Below, one piece after another: positions 1 to 9,468 of a stretch of 64,000 bases of DNA. The notes beneath the pieces were generated by a model. That model saw nothing but the letters and a program-made list of their open reading frames with translations, made no database searches and had not been told where the DNA came from. This DNA is from Algoriphagus sanaruensis (GTDB taxonomy: Bacteria; Bacteroidota; Bacteroidia; Cytophagales; Cyclobacteriaceae), in NCBI RefSeq assembly GCF_001593605.1, contig NZ_CP012836.1:3042501-3106500 (forward strand), given 5' to 3'. The position numbers were made by a program, and so were the translations under genes. Position 1 is the stretch's first letter. Each line of letters opens with the position of its first letter.

Positions 1-766
1 TGTATTTGCCACTATTACTTCCGATTATTTTTTACCTGGAAATGGAGTTCTATTGCAGCGAGAACTAGGCCTTGATTCAATTGGAGCCTTGGATATCAGA
101 AATGCTTGCTCAGGATTCATCTACGCACTTTCAGTTGCTGATCAATTTATTAAAACTGGGATGTACAAGCATATCTTGGTGGTGGGCGCAGAGATTCAAT
201 CCTCTGCTCTGGATAAAAGCGATGAAGGACGATCTAGTGCCGTGATTTTTGCAGATGGTGCCGGAGCAGTGGTCTTAGGAGCTGTGGAAGAAAATGAATC
301 TGGAATCCTTAGTACCCATCTTCATTCTCAAGGAGCTTATGCTGAAGAATTGTATTGCATCGCGCCAAGCTCGAGTGGAAAGGTAAGGATATCTCAGGAG
401 ATGATTGACCGAGGAGATTTTTTCCTGAAAATGAATGGAAACGCAGTTTTCAAACATGCAGTGGTGAGATTTATGGAGGTTATTCAGGAGGCTCTTGATG
501 CCAATCATCTTCAAAAAGAGGACTTAGATTTACTGATTCCCCATCAAGCCAATCTGCGCATCAGCCAGTACATTCAGCAAAAACTTCAGCTACCTGACGA
601 AAAAGTATTCAACAACATCATGTACCTAGGCAATACCACAGCAGGAACCATTCCTATTGCCTTATCCCAGGCTTGGGAACAAGGCCGCCTGAAAAAGGAT
701 GATTTGATTTGCTTGGCAGCCTTTGGATCTGGATTTACCTGGGCATCTGCACTACTGAGATGGTAA
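1..766 (+). CDS. fabH: 3-oxoacyl-ACP synthase III (FabH/KAS III-like), 5' end outside window
   Basis: Condensing enzyme of the thiolase fold that joins an acyl-CoA primer to malonyl-ACP to start fatty-acid synthesis. The frame is open from the first bases of the window, so the N-terminal part is missing; a TTG at 53 is internal. The KAS III catalytic triad is visible: Cys in NACSGF (codon 107-109), His in IPHQANLR (codon 542-544) and Asn in LGNTTAGT (codon 632-634). The C-terminal FGSGFTWASALLRW is typical of FabH. Only one base separates it from the following unknown gene, so the two are probably co-transcribed. A secondary FabH paralogue serving a specialised pathway is possible, because the upstream context is not visible. 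Confidence 0.93.
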   Translation, partial: VFATITSDYFLPGNGVLLQRELGLDSIGALDIRNACSGFIYALSVADQFIKTGMYKHILVVGAEIQSSALDKSDEGRSSAVIFADGAGAVVLGAVEENESGILSTHLHSQGAYAEELYCIAPSSSGKVRISQEMIDRGDFFLKMNGNAVFKHAVVRFMEVIQEALDANHLQKEDLDLLIPHQANLRISQYIQQKLQLPDEKVFNNIMYLGNTTAGTIPIALSQAWEQGRLKKDDLICLAAFGSGFTWASALLRW

Positions 767-767
767 C

Positions 768-1331
768 ATGGACAATGCCCATCAGGTAATCGATTTAGAT
801 TTATGGATTGACTTAAGTCTGATTCAGAGGCAAAACCATCTTAAAAATCAATTTCAACAAATTCTTGAACGGGTCAGTGACTTTTTCCCTTCCGAAGATT
901 TAGTGAAAATCTATGGTAGATCTAAGGGTAAAAAGATTTCGAAAGGCAATGAGTTAGTAGGATCCCCCTATTTGGTTTTGGATCTTTTTCGGGACTTTGA
1001 CCCTTTAATGGGATTAAATTTCCGAATCCTTTGCTGGATGGGAAGAGGGTGTTTTTTGATGATTCTAGGCGGAAAAGAGGTGAAATTACCTACAGAAAAT
1101 CTTCTTTCCCAAGGATTTGCATTTGGTCTCGCCCAACAAAAATGGGATTTCGAAAAATTAATTTTGGAGAACTCAACCGCTAGATCGATGGATGTAATTC
1201 AAGCAAGCCAACAAGAATTCTCGCTTTGGATCAAGGAAGTTTCTTTGAAAAATTCCATTGATTTAAATTCCACTCTCCTTACTACTGAAGTAAAAAAAAT
1301 TCTTGATTATCTGGACCAAAGAAAAAAATAA
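768..1331 (+). CDS. Conserved hypothetical protein downstream of fabH
   Basis: A soluble protein of 187 residues with no signal peptide, membrane segment or motif I recognise. Its ATG lies one base after the fabH stop, so translational coupling is likely. The central part is hydrophobic and aromatic (LVLDLFRDFDPLMGLNFRIL, about residues 69-88) and could form the core of a small alpha/beta domain; the C-terminal third is predicted helical and charged. The coupling to fabH suggests a role linked to acyl-chain metabolism, but nothing in the sequence proves it. Confidence 0.7.
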   Translation: MDNAHQVIDLDLWIDLSLIQRQNHLKNQFQQILERVSDFFPSEDLVKIYGRSKGKKISKGNELVGSPYLVLDLFRDFDPLMGLNFRILCWMGRGCFLMILGGKEVKLPTENLLSQGFAFGLAQQKWDFEKLILENSTARSMDVIQASQQEFSLWIKEVSLKNSIDLNSTLLTTEVKKILDYLDQRKK

Positions 1332-1515
1332 GCTCTTATTTCCCTTAATTTTAAACTGAGTCCACAAAAGATCGTTCGGAGTATGTGAAACATGGGTATT
1401 CTTTCGTTAACGGAAAAACCCACCTCCATCTGATTATTCAACTTGAAGCGTTTCTTGTCAAACGATACGTTACTTGAGATTGAGGAAGCGAGACCTTATA
1501 AGAATTAATGAACCA

Positions 1516-3093
1516 ATGAAAAAAATCCTGCTTGTTGTTTTCGCGCTAACTTACTTCTCCACTTTTGCACAAAAGCCACAGCTCACAGTTCAATATACTC
1601 CTGACTCCACCATTATGGGAACAGGAGTAATTGAAGGTTCAGAACGAGAGGGACTTTGGAAATTTTACAACGTCAAATCCAACTTTTTAATATCTGAGGG
1701 CAATTTCAAAAATGGCAAGCGAGACGGCACATGGACCCTGTATTTTTCAAATGGGAAACGTCGAGAAATGGCCGATTACCGAAATGGGACGATCTCAGGA
1801 CCTGCAAAATACTTTGATCAAGAAGGTGCACTGATCAGGGAAATGATTTTTCAAGACAGTGTTTTGGTAGGGAAATATGTCGAGTATTATGGAAAAGCGA
1901 ATGCTCAGCCCTATGTAAGTCCAAGCCAAGTAAAGGTGGAAGGACAATATGAAAATGGCAAGAAATCAGGGCAATGGGTAAGCTTTTATGAATTCGGAGA
2001 AATTTATAAACGAGAATATTACGTCAATGGGCTTTTGGAAGGTCCTTATTTTGAATACAATCCAGAAGGAGATTTGATCGCAGAGGCAACAGCCATAAAG
2101 GGGGAATTTGAAGGACCATTTAAGCGGTATGCCTTTGGTGGTTTTGTATTTGAGTCTGGAAACTATAAAAATGGGAAAAAAGTGGGGGAATGGGTTCGAT
2201 ATTTTCCTGGAACACGAGTTTTGGAGTCCCAAGAAGAGTATGATTCCAACGGAAACCGTACTGGAACTTGGACCTATTACTACGAAAGCGGAAGGACTGC
2301 CCGAATAGAACGATACGAAAATGATATTGCTGTTGGAGTTTGGGAAGAATTCTACCCGAACAAGGCTTTATCCAAACGCAAAACCTATGAGCTAGGTGTT
2401 CCAGTAGGTGAATACGTAGAATATCATAGTACCGGGGACATTTCCGTAAAAGGCCAATATGAAAACGGAATGAAAAGCGGAATCTGGAAAAGCTATTTTC
2501 CAGATGGACAATTGTATTCTATCGGGGAATACAGAAATGACTTAAAAACAGGCCTTTGGAAGTATTTTAATAAAGTTGGAATTCTTATCGCCGAGGGTGA
2601 ATTTACCTTGGGCCTTGAGAATGGACAATGGTTTTACTACTACGATGGTGGTCAACTGAAATCGGTAGGTTCCTATCAACTCGGTTTTGAAAATGGCATT
2701 TGGGGACTTTTCTATGACAACAAGCAATTGACCCAAGAAGAATATTGGGATAATGGCCGACTCCAAAATGTGGGTGATTACTATAGCTATGACGGCAAGA
2801 AAACCTTGGAAAAGGGAACCCTAATTAATGGAAATGGAACCCGATTCACCTATTATATAGATGGTACCAAAGAATCAGAGGGAACTCTAAAAAATGGCAA
2901 AGCAGAAGGCTTGTGGATTTTTTACCATGAAAATGGAAGAAAGGCCTCCGAAGGAAACATGATTGATGGCAAAAAAGATGGGCCTTGGAAATATTACAAC
3001 GCCGCTGGAAGACTTTCGGAACTCATTCGATATAAGGATGATGAAATTGTCGAAGAGCAAAACCCCTTGTTGATTCCAAATTTGATTCCTTAA
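1516..3093 (+). CDS. Secreted YwqK/MORN-2 repeat protein
   Basis: I chose the ATG at 1516 rather than the in-frame TTG at 1474, because it gives a clean signal peptide (MKKILLVVFALTYFSTFAQ) with a cleavage site after Ala-Gln, usual for Bacteroidota. The mature protein is almost entirely tandem repeats of about 22-25 residues with the pattern NGKxxGxWxxYxxxGxxxxxxxY. This is the antitoxin YwqK / MORN_2 repeat, with roughly 18 units along residues 50-515. Such beta-hairpin repeats form long solenoids; in secreted proteins they are thought to mediate binding rather than catalysis. No partner toxin lies next to it, so a toxin-antitoxin role is unlikely. The following Lacal_2735 gene may share its transcript. 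Confidence 0.85.
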   Translation: MKKILLVVFALTYFSTFAQKPQLTVQYTPDSTIMGTGVIEGSEREGLWKFYNVKSNFLISEGNFKNGKRDGTWTLYFSNGKRREMADYRNGTISGPAKYFDQEGALIREMIFQDSVLVGKYVEYYGKANAQPYVSPSQVKVEGQYENGKKSGQWVSFYEFGEIYKREYYVNGLLEGPYFEYNPEGDLIAEATAIKGEFEGPFKRYAFGGFVFESGNYKNGKKVGEWVRYFPGTRVLESQEEYDSNGNRTGTWTYYYESGRTARIERYENDIAVGVWEEFYPNKALSKRKTYELGVPVGEYVEYHSTGDISVKGQYENGMKSGIWKSYFPDGQLYSIGEYRNDLKTGLWKYFNKVGILIAEGEFTLGLENGQWFYYYDGGQLKSVGSYQLGFENGIWGLFYDNKQLTQEEYWDNGRLQNVGDYYSYDGKKTLEKGTLINGNGTRFTYYIDGTKESEGTLKNGKAEGLWIFYHENGRKASEGNMIDGKKDGPWKYYNAAGRLSELIRYKDDEIVEEQNPLLIPNLIP

Positions 3094-3137
3094 AACACTT
3101 TCATTGCTAGTGGGTTTAGAAGTAAAATCAACAGCAA

Positions 3138-3305
3138 ATGTTCGGATTATTTAAGAAAAAATCAGAAAAGGAGATCCTTCAGAAGAAATACACCCAAATG
3201 CTCGCAGAAGTACATCGGCTTTCTCAAATCAATCGTGCCCAATCGGATAAATTGATGGCAGAAGCTGAGGAAATCGCCAAAAAGATTGATTCCTTGAAGG
3301 ACTAG
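3138..3305 (+). CDS. Lacal_2735 family small protein
   Basis: A frame of 55 codons from ATG at 3138 to TAG at 3303-3305. The product starts MFGLFKKKSEKEILQKKY and continues as one charged amphipathic helix (about residues 9-54) ending KKIDSLKD. The start, length and helix match the Lacal_2735 family, a tiny protein of unknown role common in marine Bacteroidota. It lies 44 bases after the MORN-repeat gene and is followed within 25 bases by a strong intrinsic terminator, which supports a real expressed gene. Function unknown. Confidence 0.85.
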   Translation: MFGLFKKKSEKEILQKKYTQMLAEVHRLSQINRAQSDKLMAEAEEIAKKIDSLKD

Positions 3306-3328
3306 GGAATTCTAATCAGCTTGATCTT

Positions 3329-3385
3329 AATCGGTTTGAACAGAAAAGGGATAAATCTCCTTTCAGTTCAAACCGATTTTTTTTT
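3329..3385 (+). terminator. Rho-independent terminator after Lacal_2735 gene
   Basis: A perfect 13-base inverted repeat: AATCGGTTTGAAC at 3329-3341 pairs with GTTCAAACCGATT at 3366-3378. An inner partial stem (AGAAAAGG/CCTTTC) extends it, and a run of nine T follows (3377-3385). It closes the MORN-repeat/Lacal_2735 unit. Confidence 0.9.
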
Positions 3386-3614
3386 GATCATTGAATCAAT
3401 TATCTCCAAAATTGAATGGATTGTCAAATCAGGATTTAGAATTTAGCTAGTGTTTTTTTAAAAGCTAAAACCCAGATTCTTTTTAAAATTCAACAGCTCA
3501 AAAAAAAATTAATCGAATTTCTTTTCACTTTTTCGGAAATCTTACTCTATTTTTTTAAAAAAGTATTGGCAGAAAATTAAAATTTCCCTTACTTGAGAGT
3601 CTTACTTTCTTCAG
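3386..3614. other. AT-rich intergenic region upstream of the ROK gene
   Basis: About 230 bases, strongly AT-rich with A and T runs, and no open frame of note. It must hold the promoter, and probably the operator, for the ROK regulator gene. A TTG near 3570 followed about 21 bases later by TACTTGAG is a poor match to the Bacteroidota promoter, so no site is assigned. Confidence 0.5.
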
Positions 3615-4862
3615 ATGAACTTAATCAATCCCAACGAAGTCATAGCCAAAATGGATGGCGTAGTAGAAATCAAATCCTACGTCAACAAGATAAAAATTAT
3701 CAAAAATTTATACTTGAAAGGTCCGAACACGGCCAGTGAAATCTGCAATGAGGTAGGAATTTCCCTACCCACAGTCAATTCCCTCCTGGCAGATTTGATG
3801 AGTTCTGGAGAAGTGATCAAGCAAGGACGAGCTGAATCTCAAGGCGGCCGCAAACCAGATTTGTATCGTCTTGCTCCGGATGCATTTTATGTCTTGTCCG
3901 TGGATTTATCAAAATTCTCCATCCGACTTGCCTTATACTCCTGCAACCATACCCAAGCTTTTGACAAGGAAGTCCATAAAATAACGCTAAATAACGAGCG
4001 GGAAACCTTTGATCAGCTCTGTACAACGATTGACCAATACATCGCCAAAACAGGCATTCCAACGAATAAAATTATTGCCATTGGATTTTCGATGCCTGGG
4101 CTAGTGGATTCCATAGCGGGTGTCAATCATACTTATCTAAAGTTTGGGAAGAAGAGTCTTCTTGAAAATCTGGAAGAGCGATTCAATAAAAAAATCTTCC
4201 TGGAAAATGATGCTCGCGCCATGACTTTGGCTGAATTTAAGTTTGGAGCTTCGCATTCTTACAAGAATGTTTTGGGATTATTTATCGGTTGGGGCATAGG
4301 ACTTGGGATCATTATCGATGGAAAAATCTATCAAGGTGCATCTGGCTTTGCGGGTGAATTTTCCCACTCCCCCATTTTTGAATCCAAGGAAGTAACTTGT
4401 ATTTGTGGCAAAAAAGGTTGCTTGGAGGCAGTAGCATCAGGTACCGCGATCGTCCGAATGGCTGAAGAGGCCATTGATTCAGACAAAGACAGTATCCTAG
4501 CCCGTATCGTCAGAGATCATCAAGGAGATCTTGAGCCAAGCGTAGTCGTGGAAGCTGCACTCGCAGGAGACCAAAGAGCCATTACCATTCTATCGGAAGC
4601 TGGCCTGGACCTTGGTCGAGGCATTTCAATGCTCATCCAGTTGCTGAATCCCGAGCTGATCATCATTGGAGGTTCTGTAGCAGAAGCGAATCAATACCTG
4701 ATTACTCCGATCCAGCAGGCACTCAATATCTATAGCATGGCCAAATCCCGAGAAAAAACCCAATTGGCCTTGTATCAACTAGGTGAAGATGTTGGATTGA
4801 TGGGGGGAGTAGCTGTGGTTAATGAAAAATTATTCGAGGACGTGATTAACCGGCTGGGATAA
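3615..4862 (+). CDS. ROK family transcriptional regulator (NagC/XylR type)
   Basis: A winged-helix repressor fused to a sugar-kinase-like ROK domain, expected to bind DNA and be released by a sugar or sugar derivative. Residues about 25-75 form the helix-turn-helix (TASEICNEVGISLPTVNSLL). The ROK domain follows from about residue 90: GFSMPGLVD, LENDARAMTLAEFKFG, a glycine-rich GWGIGLGIIIDG, and the zinc site with C262-x-C264-G-K-K-G-C. The usual GEIGH zinc-ligand motif reads GEFSH here and keeps its His. It lies 17 bases ahead of the secreted-protein genes, so it probably autoregulates that unit. The ligand cannot be read from the sequence. Confidence 0.9.
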   Translation: MNLINPNEVIAKMDGVVEIKSYVNKIKIIKNLYLKGPNTASEICNEVGISLPTVNSLLADLMSSGEVIKQGRAESQGGRKPDLYRLAPDAFYVLSVDLSKFSIRLALYSCNHTQAFDKEVHKITLNNERETFDQLCTTIDQYIAKTGIPTNKIIAIGFSMPGLVDSIAGVNHTYLKFGKKSLLENLEERFNKKIFLENDARAMTLAEFKFGASHSYKNVLGLFIGWGIGLGIIIDGKIYQGASGFAGEFSHSPIFESKEVTCICGKKGCLEAVASGTAIVRMAEEAIDSDKDSILARIVRDHQGDLEPSVVVEAALAGDQRAITILSEAGLDLGRGISMLIQLLNPELIIIGGSVAEANQYLITPIQQALNIYSMAKSREKTQLALYQLGEDVGLMGGVAVVNEKLFEDVINRLG

Positions 4863-4879
4863 AACCCAGCCTAATTTGA

Positions 4880-7800
4880 ATGAGAATAGCCATTTACCTG
4901 TTTTTCGGAAATTTATTTTTCTTTTTTAGCTCTTTACTCTGTGCCCAAAATCCAGAAAAAGCTTCCCTTATTTTTGAAAAACTTCCAGCCAAAAAAACAG
5001 GAATACAGTTTAAAAACCAGCTCAAGGAAGACGCTGATAACAACATTTTACGCTATGAATACTTCTACAATGGAGGCGGCATAGCAGTAGGTGATTTGGA
5101 CGGTGATGGTCTGGAGGAACTCTTTTTCACCGGAAATATGACCGGTAACAAACTTTACAAAAACCTTGGTCAACTGAAATTTTCTGATGTCACCAAATCA
5201 GCAGGGGTGGCAGGTAAAAGCTCCTGGACCACAGGAGTGAGTTTTGCAGATGTAAATGGAGACGGTCTCCTCGATATCTATGTTTGTTTTTCAGGCAAAG
5301 GCGATCCTGACTCTAGGAGAAATGAACTTTGGATTAATGAAGGAAATTTGAAATTCTCGGAGCAGGCAGAAAAATTTGGAATCGATGACCCCTCCCATTC
5401 TACGCAAGGATTATTTTTTGATTTTGACCGGGATGGAGATTTGGATTTATACCTGCTCAATCACAATGTAGAAGTGATCAATGAAATCCAATTTGATGAG
5501 GTAAGGGCTCGCCGACACCCTACAGCCGGCGATAAACTTTTTAGAAACGATCAGGGAAAGTTCATCGATATCAGCGAAAAAGCCGGGATCAAAGGAACCG
5601 GATTAGGATTTGGACTCTCCGTCATTTCCTCAGACATCAATGGGGATGATTGGCCTGACCTATTGGTAACCAATGACTACATCGAACCGGATTACCTCTA
5701 CATCAATAATCAGGATGGAACCTTCACTGATCGTTTGACAGATTATCTACAGCATATTTCCCACTTCTCCATGGGAGCAGATATCGCCGATCTCAACCAA
5801 GACGGAAGGCCTGAATTGTTTACCCTGGACATGCTCCCTGAAGATAATGAACGCCAAAAATTACTCTACGGACCGGAAAATTATGAGCAGTACAACTTGA
5901 TGGTCAATCGGAAATTTCATCACCAACTCATGCGAAATATGCTTCACCTCAACTTGGGGGATGGCAAATTTTCGGAAATCGCGCAGGTTGCCGGAATTTC
6001 AAATACTGACTGGAGTTGGTCAGCACTTTTTTTTGATGCGAATAACAATGGAGAAAAAGACCTTTTTGTCAGCAACGGCTATTACCGAGATTATACCAAT
6101 CGGGATTTTTTAAAGTACAAAGGTGACTATTACTTCAAGAAAGCAGTGGCGAAGGAAAAGGCAGACACCCTGCATTTGGTAACTTCCATGAGTTCTACTC
6201 CAATTCATGACTACTTATTTGAAAACCAAGGAAACATTCAATTCAAGGATATTTCAACTGTAGCAGGATTTGGAGATAAACTATTTTCCTCCGGTGCGGC
6301 TTATGTCGACTTGGATAGGGATGGAGATTTGGACCTAGTAGTCAATCATTTAAATGAGTCTGCGGGGATTTTTGAGAATAAGTCCAACTCTGGAAACTGG
6401 CTTGGAATTAAACTCATGGGTTTTGAAAAGAATCCCTTTGCTGTCGGAGCAAAAGTAAAAATCAACTTCGATGGTGGTATTCAATTTTTGGAAGCACAAC
6501 CCACACGAGGATTTCAGTCTTCCTCCTCTCCTATTCTTCATTTCGGGTTAGGAAAAGTAAATCAGGTAGATAGCATTCAAATCACTTGGCCAGATGGATT
6601 TCAGGAAGCCTTTTTGGCAACTACAATCAATCAAATTTTGACCTTGGCTTACCAAACTGGGAAACCCGTAAAACCGATCCAGCCTACCCCAACTCCTTGG
6701 CTCTTAAGCAAAGGAAACATTCTCGAATTCAATCCTTCTCAAAGTAAATTCAATGATTTCAAGCGGCAGCCCTTGTTGTTGACTATGCCCAGTCATTTAG
6801 GACCCATCCTAAGCCAGTCTGATTTAAATCAAGATGGAATCCCCGAACTCTTCATTGGAGGAAGTAAAGGGCACGCTGCACAAATCGTGACATTCACAGA
6901 AGGACAATGGACTTCCTATCGTGGATTCCGTTCGAGTGCCGATTTCACCGATGCCGTGGACATTTTTGAGGATTTTAACGGAGATGGATTCCCCGATCTA
7001 TACCTAGGAAGTGGCGGTTACCATGACTATACCAGCAGTGATCCAGCACTCAAAGACCGACTTTATCTCAATGATGGACAAGGGGTTTTGATTCCACAAG
7101 GTAACTTTCCAAACTATGCGATCAGCACAGGATCTGCTCTCGCTTTGGATTTAGATGGAGATCAAGATTTGGATTTGGTGATTGGAGGAAAAATTATTCC
7201 GGGAAGATATCCTGAGACACCAAATTCGAAAGTTCTTATTAATGATGGAAAGGGCATTTTTTCAGATCAAACTGATTCTTGGCTCCCTTCACCAAAAATC
7301 GGAATGGTGACAGCCTTACTTGAGGCAGATGTAAATGAGGATTCCAAGCCAGATATCCTTGTTTTCGGAGAGTTTATGCAACCTCAGGTTTTAGTGAATT
7401 CTGGTTCCTATTTGAAATTATCGACTGATTACTTTGAATCCGATTTGGGAGGATGGTGGAATACCGTACAACAAGTCGATATCGATCAAGATGGGGATTT
7501 GGATTTGATTGCTGGAAATATGGGTTGGAATATGCAGCTCAAAGCATCACCGGAGAAAGAAGTTCGATTGTATGCAGCAGATTTTGATCAAAACGGAAGC
7601 ATTGATCCAATTTTGGAATGTGTGATTGGGGAGGATCGCTATCCATTCCCAAGCCGGGACGAGCTGCTTGATCAGATGGTCAGTATGAGAAGCAAATTCA
7701 CCGATTATGCTTCGTATTCTACAGCCAAAATCCAAGACCTTTTTTCTAAGGAAGAATTGGAAAAAGCCCAACTCCTGAAAATCCAGACGTTCACTTCCCT

Positions 7801-8152
7801 AATTTTTGAAAACACCCCAGAAGGTTATAAATCAAGGCCTTTGCCTTTGGAAGCACAGTACTTCCCCATTTATGCCATTCATAGCACCGATATCAATCAG
7901 GACGGAAAGATGGATCTAATCCTCGGTGGAAATCAAAACCAAAGTCGAATCCGAATCGGAAAAATGGACGCTGGCTTTGGATTGGTCTTGTTGGGAGATG
8001 GAACAGGAAATTTTAACCCCTTAAATCCAGAGGATTCAGGACTTTCAGTTTTTGGAGATATCAAATCATTCGAAGAACTCCAGGTCAATGGAGAAAAAAT
8101 CCTAGTGGTAGGTATTAACCAACAGCCCATTCAAGTGTACCAGTTCAGATGA
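4880..8152 (+). CDS. Secreted FG-GAP/VCBS repeat protein with ASPIC/UnbV domain (CRTAC1-like)
   Basis: Signal peptide at residues 1-23 (MRIAIYLFFGNLFFFFSSLLCAQ), then a very large extracellular protein of about 1,070 residues. Two blocks of beta-propeller FG-GAP repeats carry many calcium-binding DxDxDG-type loops (DLDGDGLEELFF, DVNGDGLLDIYV, DFDRDGDLDLYL, DLDGDQDLDLVI and others). Between the blocks, at about residues 500-575, lies an ASPIC/UnbV domain (NWLGIKL, GAKVKI, GFQSSSSPILHFGLG, ITWPDG). Such proteins are surface or secreted and may bind glycans or proteins; no catalytic site is evident. It overlaps the next gene by ATGA, so the two are translationally coupled. Family assignment is firm and role unknown. 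Confidence 0.88.
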   Translation: MRIAIYLFFGNLFFFFSSLLCAQNPEKASLIFEKLPAKKTGIQFKNQLKEDADNNILRYEYFYNGGGIAVGDLDGDGLEELFFTGNMTGNKLYKNLGQLKFSDVTKSAGVAGKSSWTTGVSFADVNGDGLLDIYVCFSGKGDPDSRRNELWINEGNLKFSEQAEKFGIDDPSHSTQGLFFDFDRDGDLDLYLLNHNVEVINEIQFDEVRARRHPTAGDKLFRNDQGKFIDISEKAGIKGTGLGFGLSVISSDINGDDWPDLLVTNDYIEPDYLYINNQDGTFTDRLTDYLQHISHFSMGADIADLNQDGRPELFTLDMLPEDNERQKLLYGPENYEQYNLMVNRKFHHQLMRNMLHLNLGDGKFSEIAQVAGISNTDWSWSALFFDANNNGEKDLFVSNGYYRDYTNRDFLKYKGDYYFKKAVAKEKADTLHLVTSMSSTPIHDYLFENQGNIQFKDISTVAGFGDKLFSSGAAYVDLDRDGDLDLVVNHLNESAGIFENKSNSGNWLGIKLMGFEKNPFAVGAKVKINFDGGIQFLEAQPTRGFQSSSSPILHFGLGKVNQVDSIQITWPDGFQEAFLATTINQILTLAYQTGKPVKPIQPTPTPWLLSKGNILEFNPSQSKFNDFKRQPLLLTMPSHLGPILSQSDLNQDGIPELFIGGSKGHAAQIVTFTEGQWTSYRGFRSSADFTDAVDIFEDFNGDGFPDLYLGSGGYHDYTSSDPALKDRLYLNDGQGVLIPQGNFPNYAISTGSALALDLDGDQDLDLVIGGKIIPGRYPETPNSKVLINDGKGIFSDQTDSWLPSPKIGMVTALLEADVNEDSKPDILVFGEFMQPQVLVNSGSYLKLSTDYFESDLGGWWNTVQQVDIDQDGDLDLIAGNMGWNMQLKASPEKEVRLYAADFDQNGSIDPILECVIGEDRYPFPSRDELLDQMVSMRSKFTDYASYSTAKIQDLFSKEELEKAQLLKIQTFTSLIFENTPEGYKSRPLPLEAQYFPIYAIHSTDINQDGKMDLILGGNQNQSRIRIGKMDAGFGLVLLGDGTGNFNPLNPEDSGLSVFGDIKSFEELQVNGEKILVVGINQQPIQVYQFR

Positions 8153-9468
8153 AAAAAAATCAATTCACCTTTATTCTTTTCTTTCTTTCCCTGAGTGCTT
8201 GGGCTAAAAATCCGGATTTCAACTGGGCAAAAATTTATTCTGAACAACTCTTTTCGATCACTGAAGTCATGGTAACTGATGTTGCCAGTCCACCCGTGGC
8301 AGCCCGCATTTACGCTTATACTAATCTAGCTGCCTATTTAGCTGCCAAATCCGACGGACAATCCAGCAAAGCCCCTGATTTCCTTCCTCATTCCCTCATT
8401 TCTAAGCTTGAAAATCCCAGATTAGAACAGAAATTATCAAAAGAGTTTATTGGAATATATGCCATGCTTTTGGTTGGAGAAAAGGTAATGCCATCAGGAT
8501 ACCTTCTTCAAGAAAAGCAAGCCAACTTGAAAAAGTGGGCGATTAAAGCGAAAATCCTAACCAAAAAAAATCTGGAAGCCCATCTGAGAATTGCTCAGGA
8601 AATAGCTACCGAAGTTCTAGAAATTGCTAAGAAAGATGGATATATCCAGCTAACTGCTCTTACAAGGTATACCCCAAGTGAAGCTCCTGGATCCTGGTAT
8701 CCGACCCCTCCTGCGTATTTGCCAGCTGTGGAACCCGAATGGAGAACTATGAAAACGTTCTTCTTGCCAAATCTTTCTGATTTTGATCCTTTACCAATGG
8801 CTCCCTTTGACCTGAATCCCGGAAGCTCCTTTCGAAATCAATTGGATGAAGTCAAAGCCACAGTTTCAACCTTGACTACAGAACAAAAGCTAATTGCTAG
8901 CTTTTGGGATTGCAATCCTTTTGCAGTGGAGTTTTCGGGGCATATGGCCATAGGAATCAAAAAAATTTCACCCGGAGGACATTGGATCGGAATTACGGGT
9001 ATTGCAGCAATTCAATCAAATTTAGATTTTTTGGAAACAGCCTATATTCATGCCTTAGTTGGAATGACCCTTCACGATTCTTTTGTATCCTGCTGGAAAG
9101 CCAAATACGATACTAATCGAATTCGTCCTGAAACCATCATCAACGAGAAACTCGATCCTCAGTGGAAACCACTTTTGCAAACCCCACCTTTCCCCGAATA
9201 CACTTCCGGACATTCGGTGATTTCAACGGCTTCAGCTCGAATCCTGACTGCTTACTTTGGAGATAATTATTCATTTGTAGACACCTCAGAATTATACTTT
9301 GGACTCCCTGAGCGAGGGTTTTCCTCGTTTAATCAAGCCGCTTCAGAAGCTGCCATTTCACGTCTCTATGGAGGAATTCACTTTCGAGATGCCATTGAGA
9401 ATGGCGTAATTCAAGGAGAAAAAATTGCAGACTATATTCTTGATCAAACTCAATTAAAGCGTCCATGA
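8149..9468 (+). CDS. Secreted vanadium-dependent haloperoxidase / PAP2-family protein
   Basis: Signal peptide at residues 1-19 (ending LSAWA). The C-terminal half holds the three vanadate/phosphate-binding motifs of the PAP2/vanadium haloperoxidase superfamily: KAKYDTNRIRP (K-x6-RP, near residue 320), PEYTSGHS (SGH, near 353) and SRLYGGIHFRD (SR-x5-H-x3-D, near 404). The all-helical, roughly 420-residue mature form is the size seen for Bacteroidota vanadium-dependent haloperoxidase-like proteins. Whether it oxidises halides or is an acid phosphatase cannot be told from motifs alone. It overlaps both neighbours by 4 bases (ATGA), so the three secreted proteins are made together. Confidence 0.87.
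   Translation: MKKNQFTFILFFLSLSAWAKNPDFNWAKIYSEQLFSITEVMVTDVASPPVAARIYAYTNLAAYLAAKSDGQSSKAPDFLPHSLISKLENPRLEQKLSKEFIGIYAMLLVGEKVMPSGYLLQEKQANLKKWAIKAKILTKKNLEAHLRIAQEIATEVLEIAKKDGYIQLTALTRYTPSEAPGSWYPTPPAYLPAVEPEWRTMKTFFLPNLSDFDPLPMAPFDLNPGSSFRNQLDEVKATVSTLTTEQKLIASFWDCNPFAVEFSGHMAIGIKKISPGGHWIGITGIAAIQSNLDFLETAYIHALVGMTLHDSFVSCWKAKYDTNRIRPETIINEKLDPQWKPLLQTPPFPEYTSGHSVISTASARILTAYFGDNYSFVDTSELYFGLPERGFSSFNQAASEAAISRLYGGIHFRDAIENGVIQGEKIADYILDQTQLKRP

Noticed and set aside
1516..3093. Toxin-antitoxin role from the YwqK repeats
   Set aside because: The protein is secreted and no toxin gene is adjacent.
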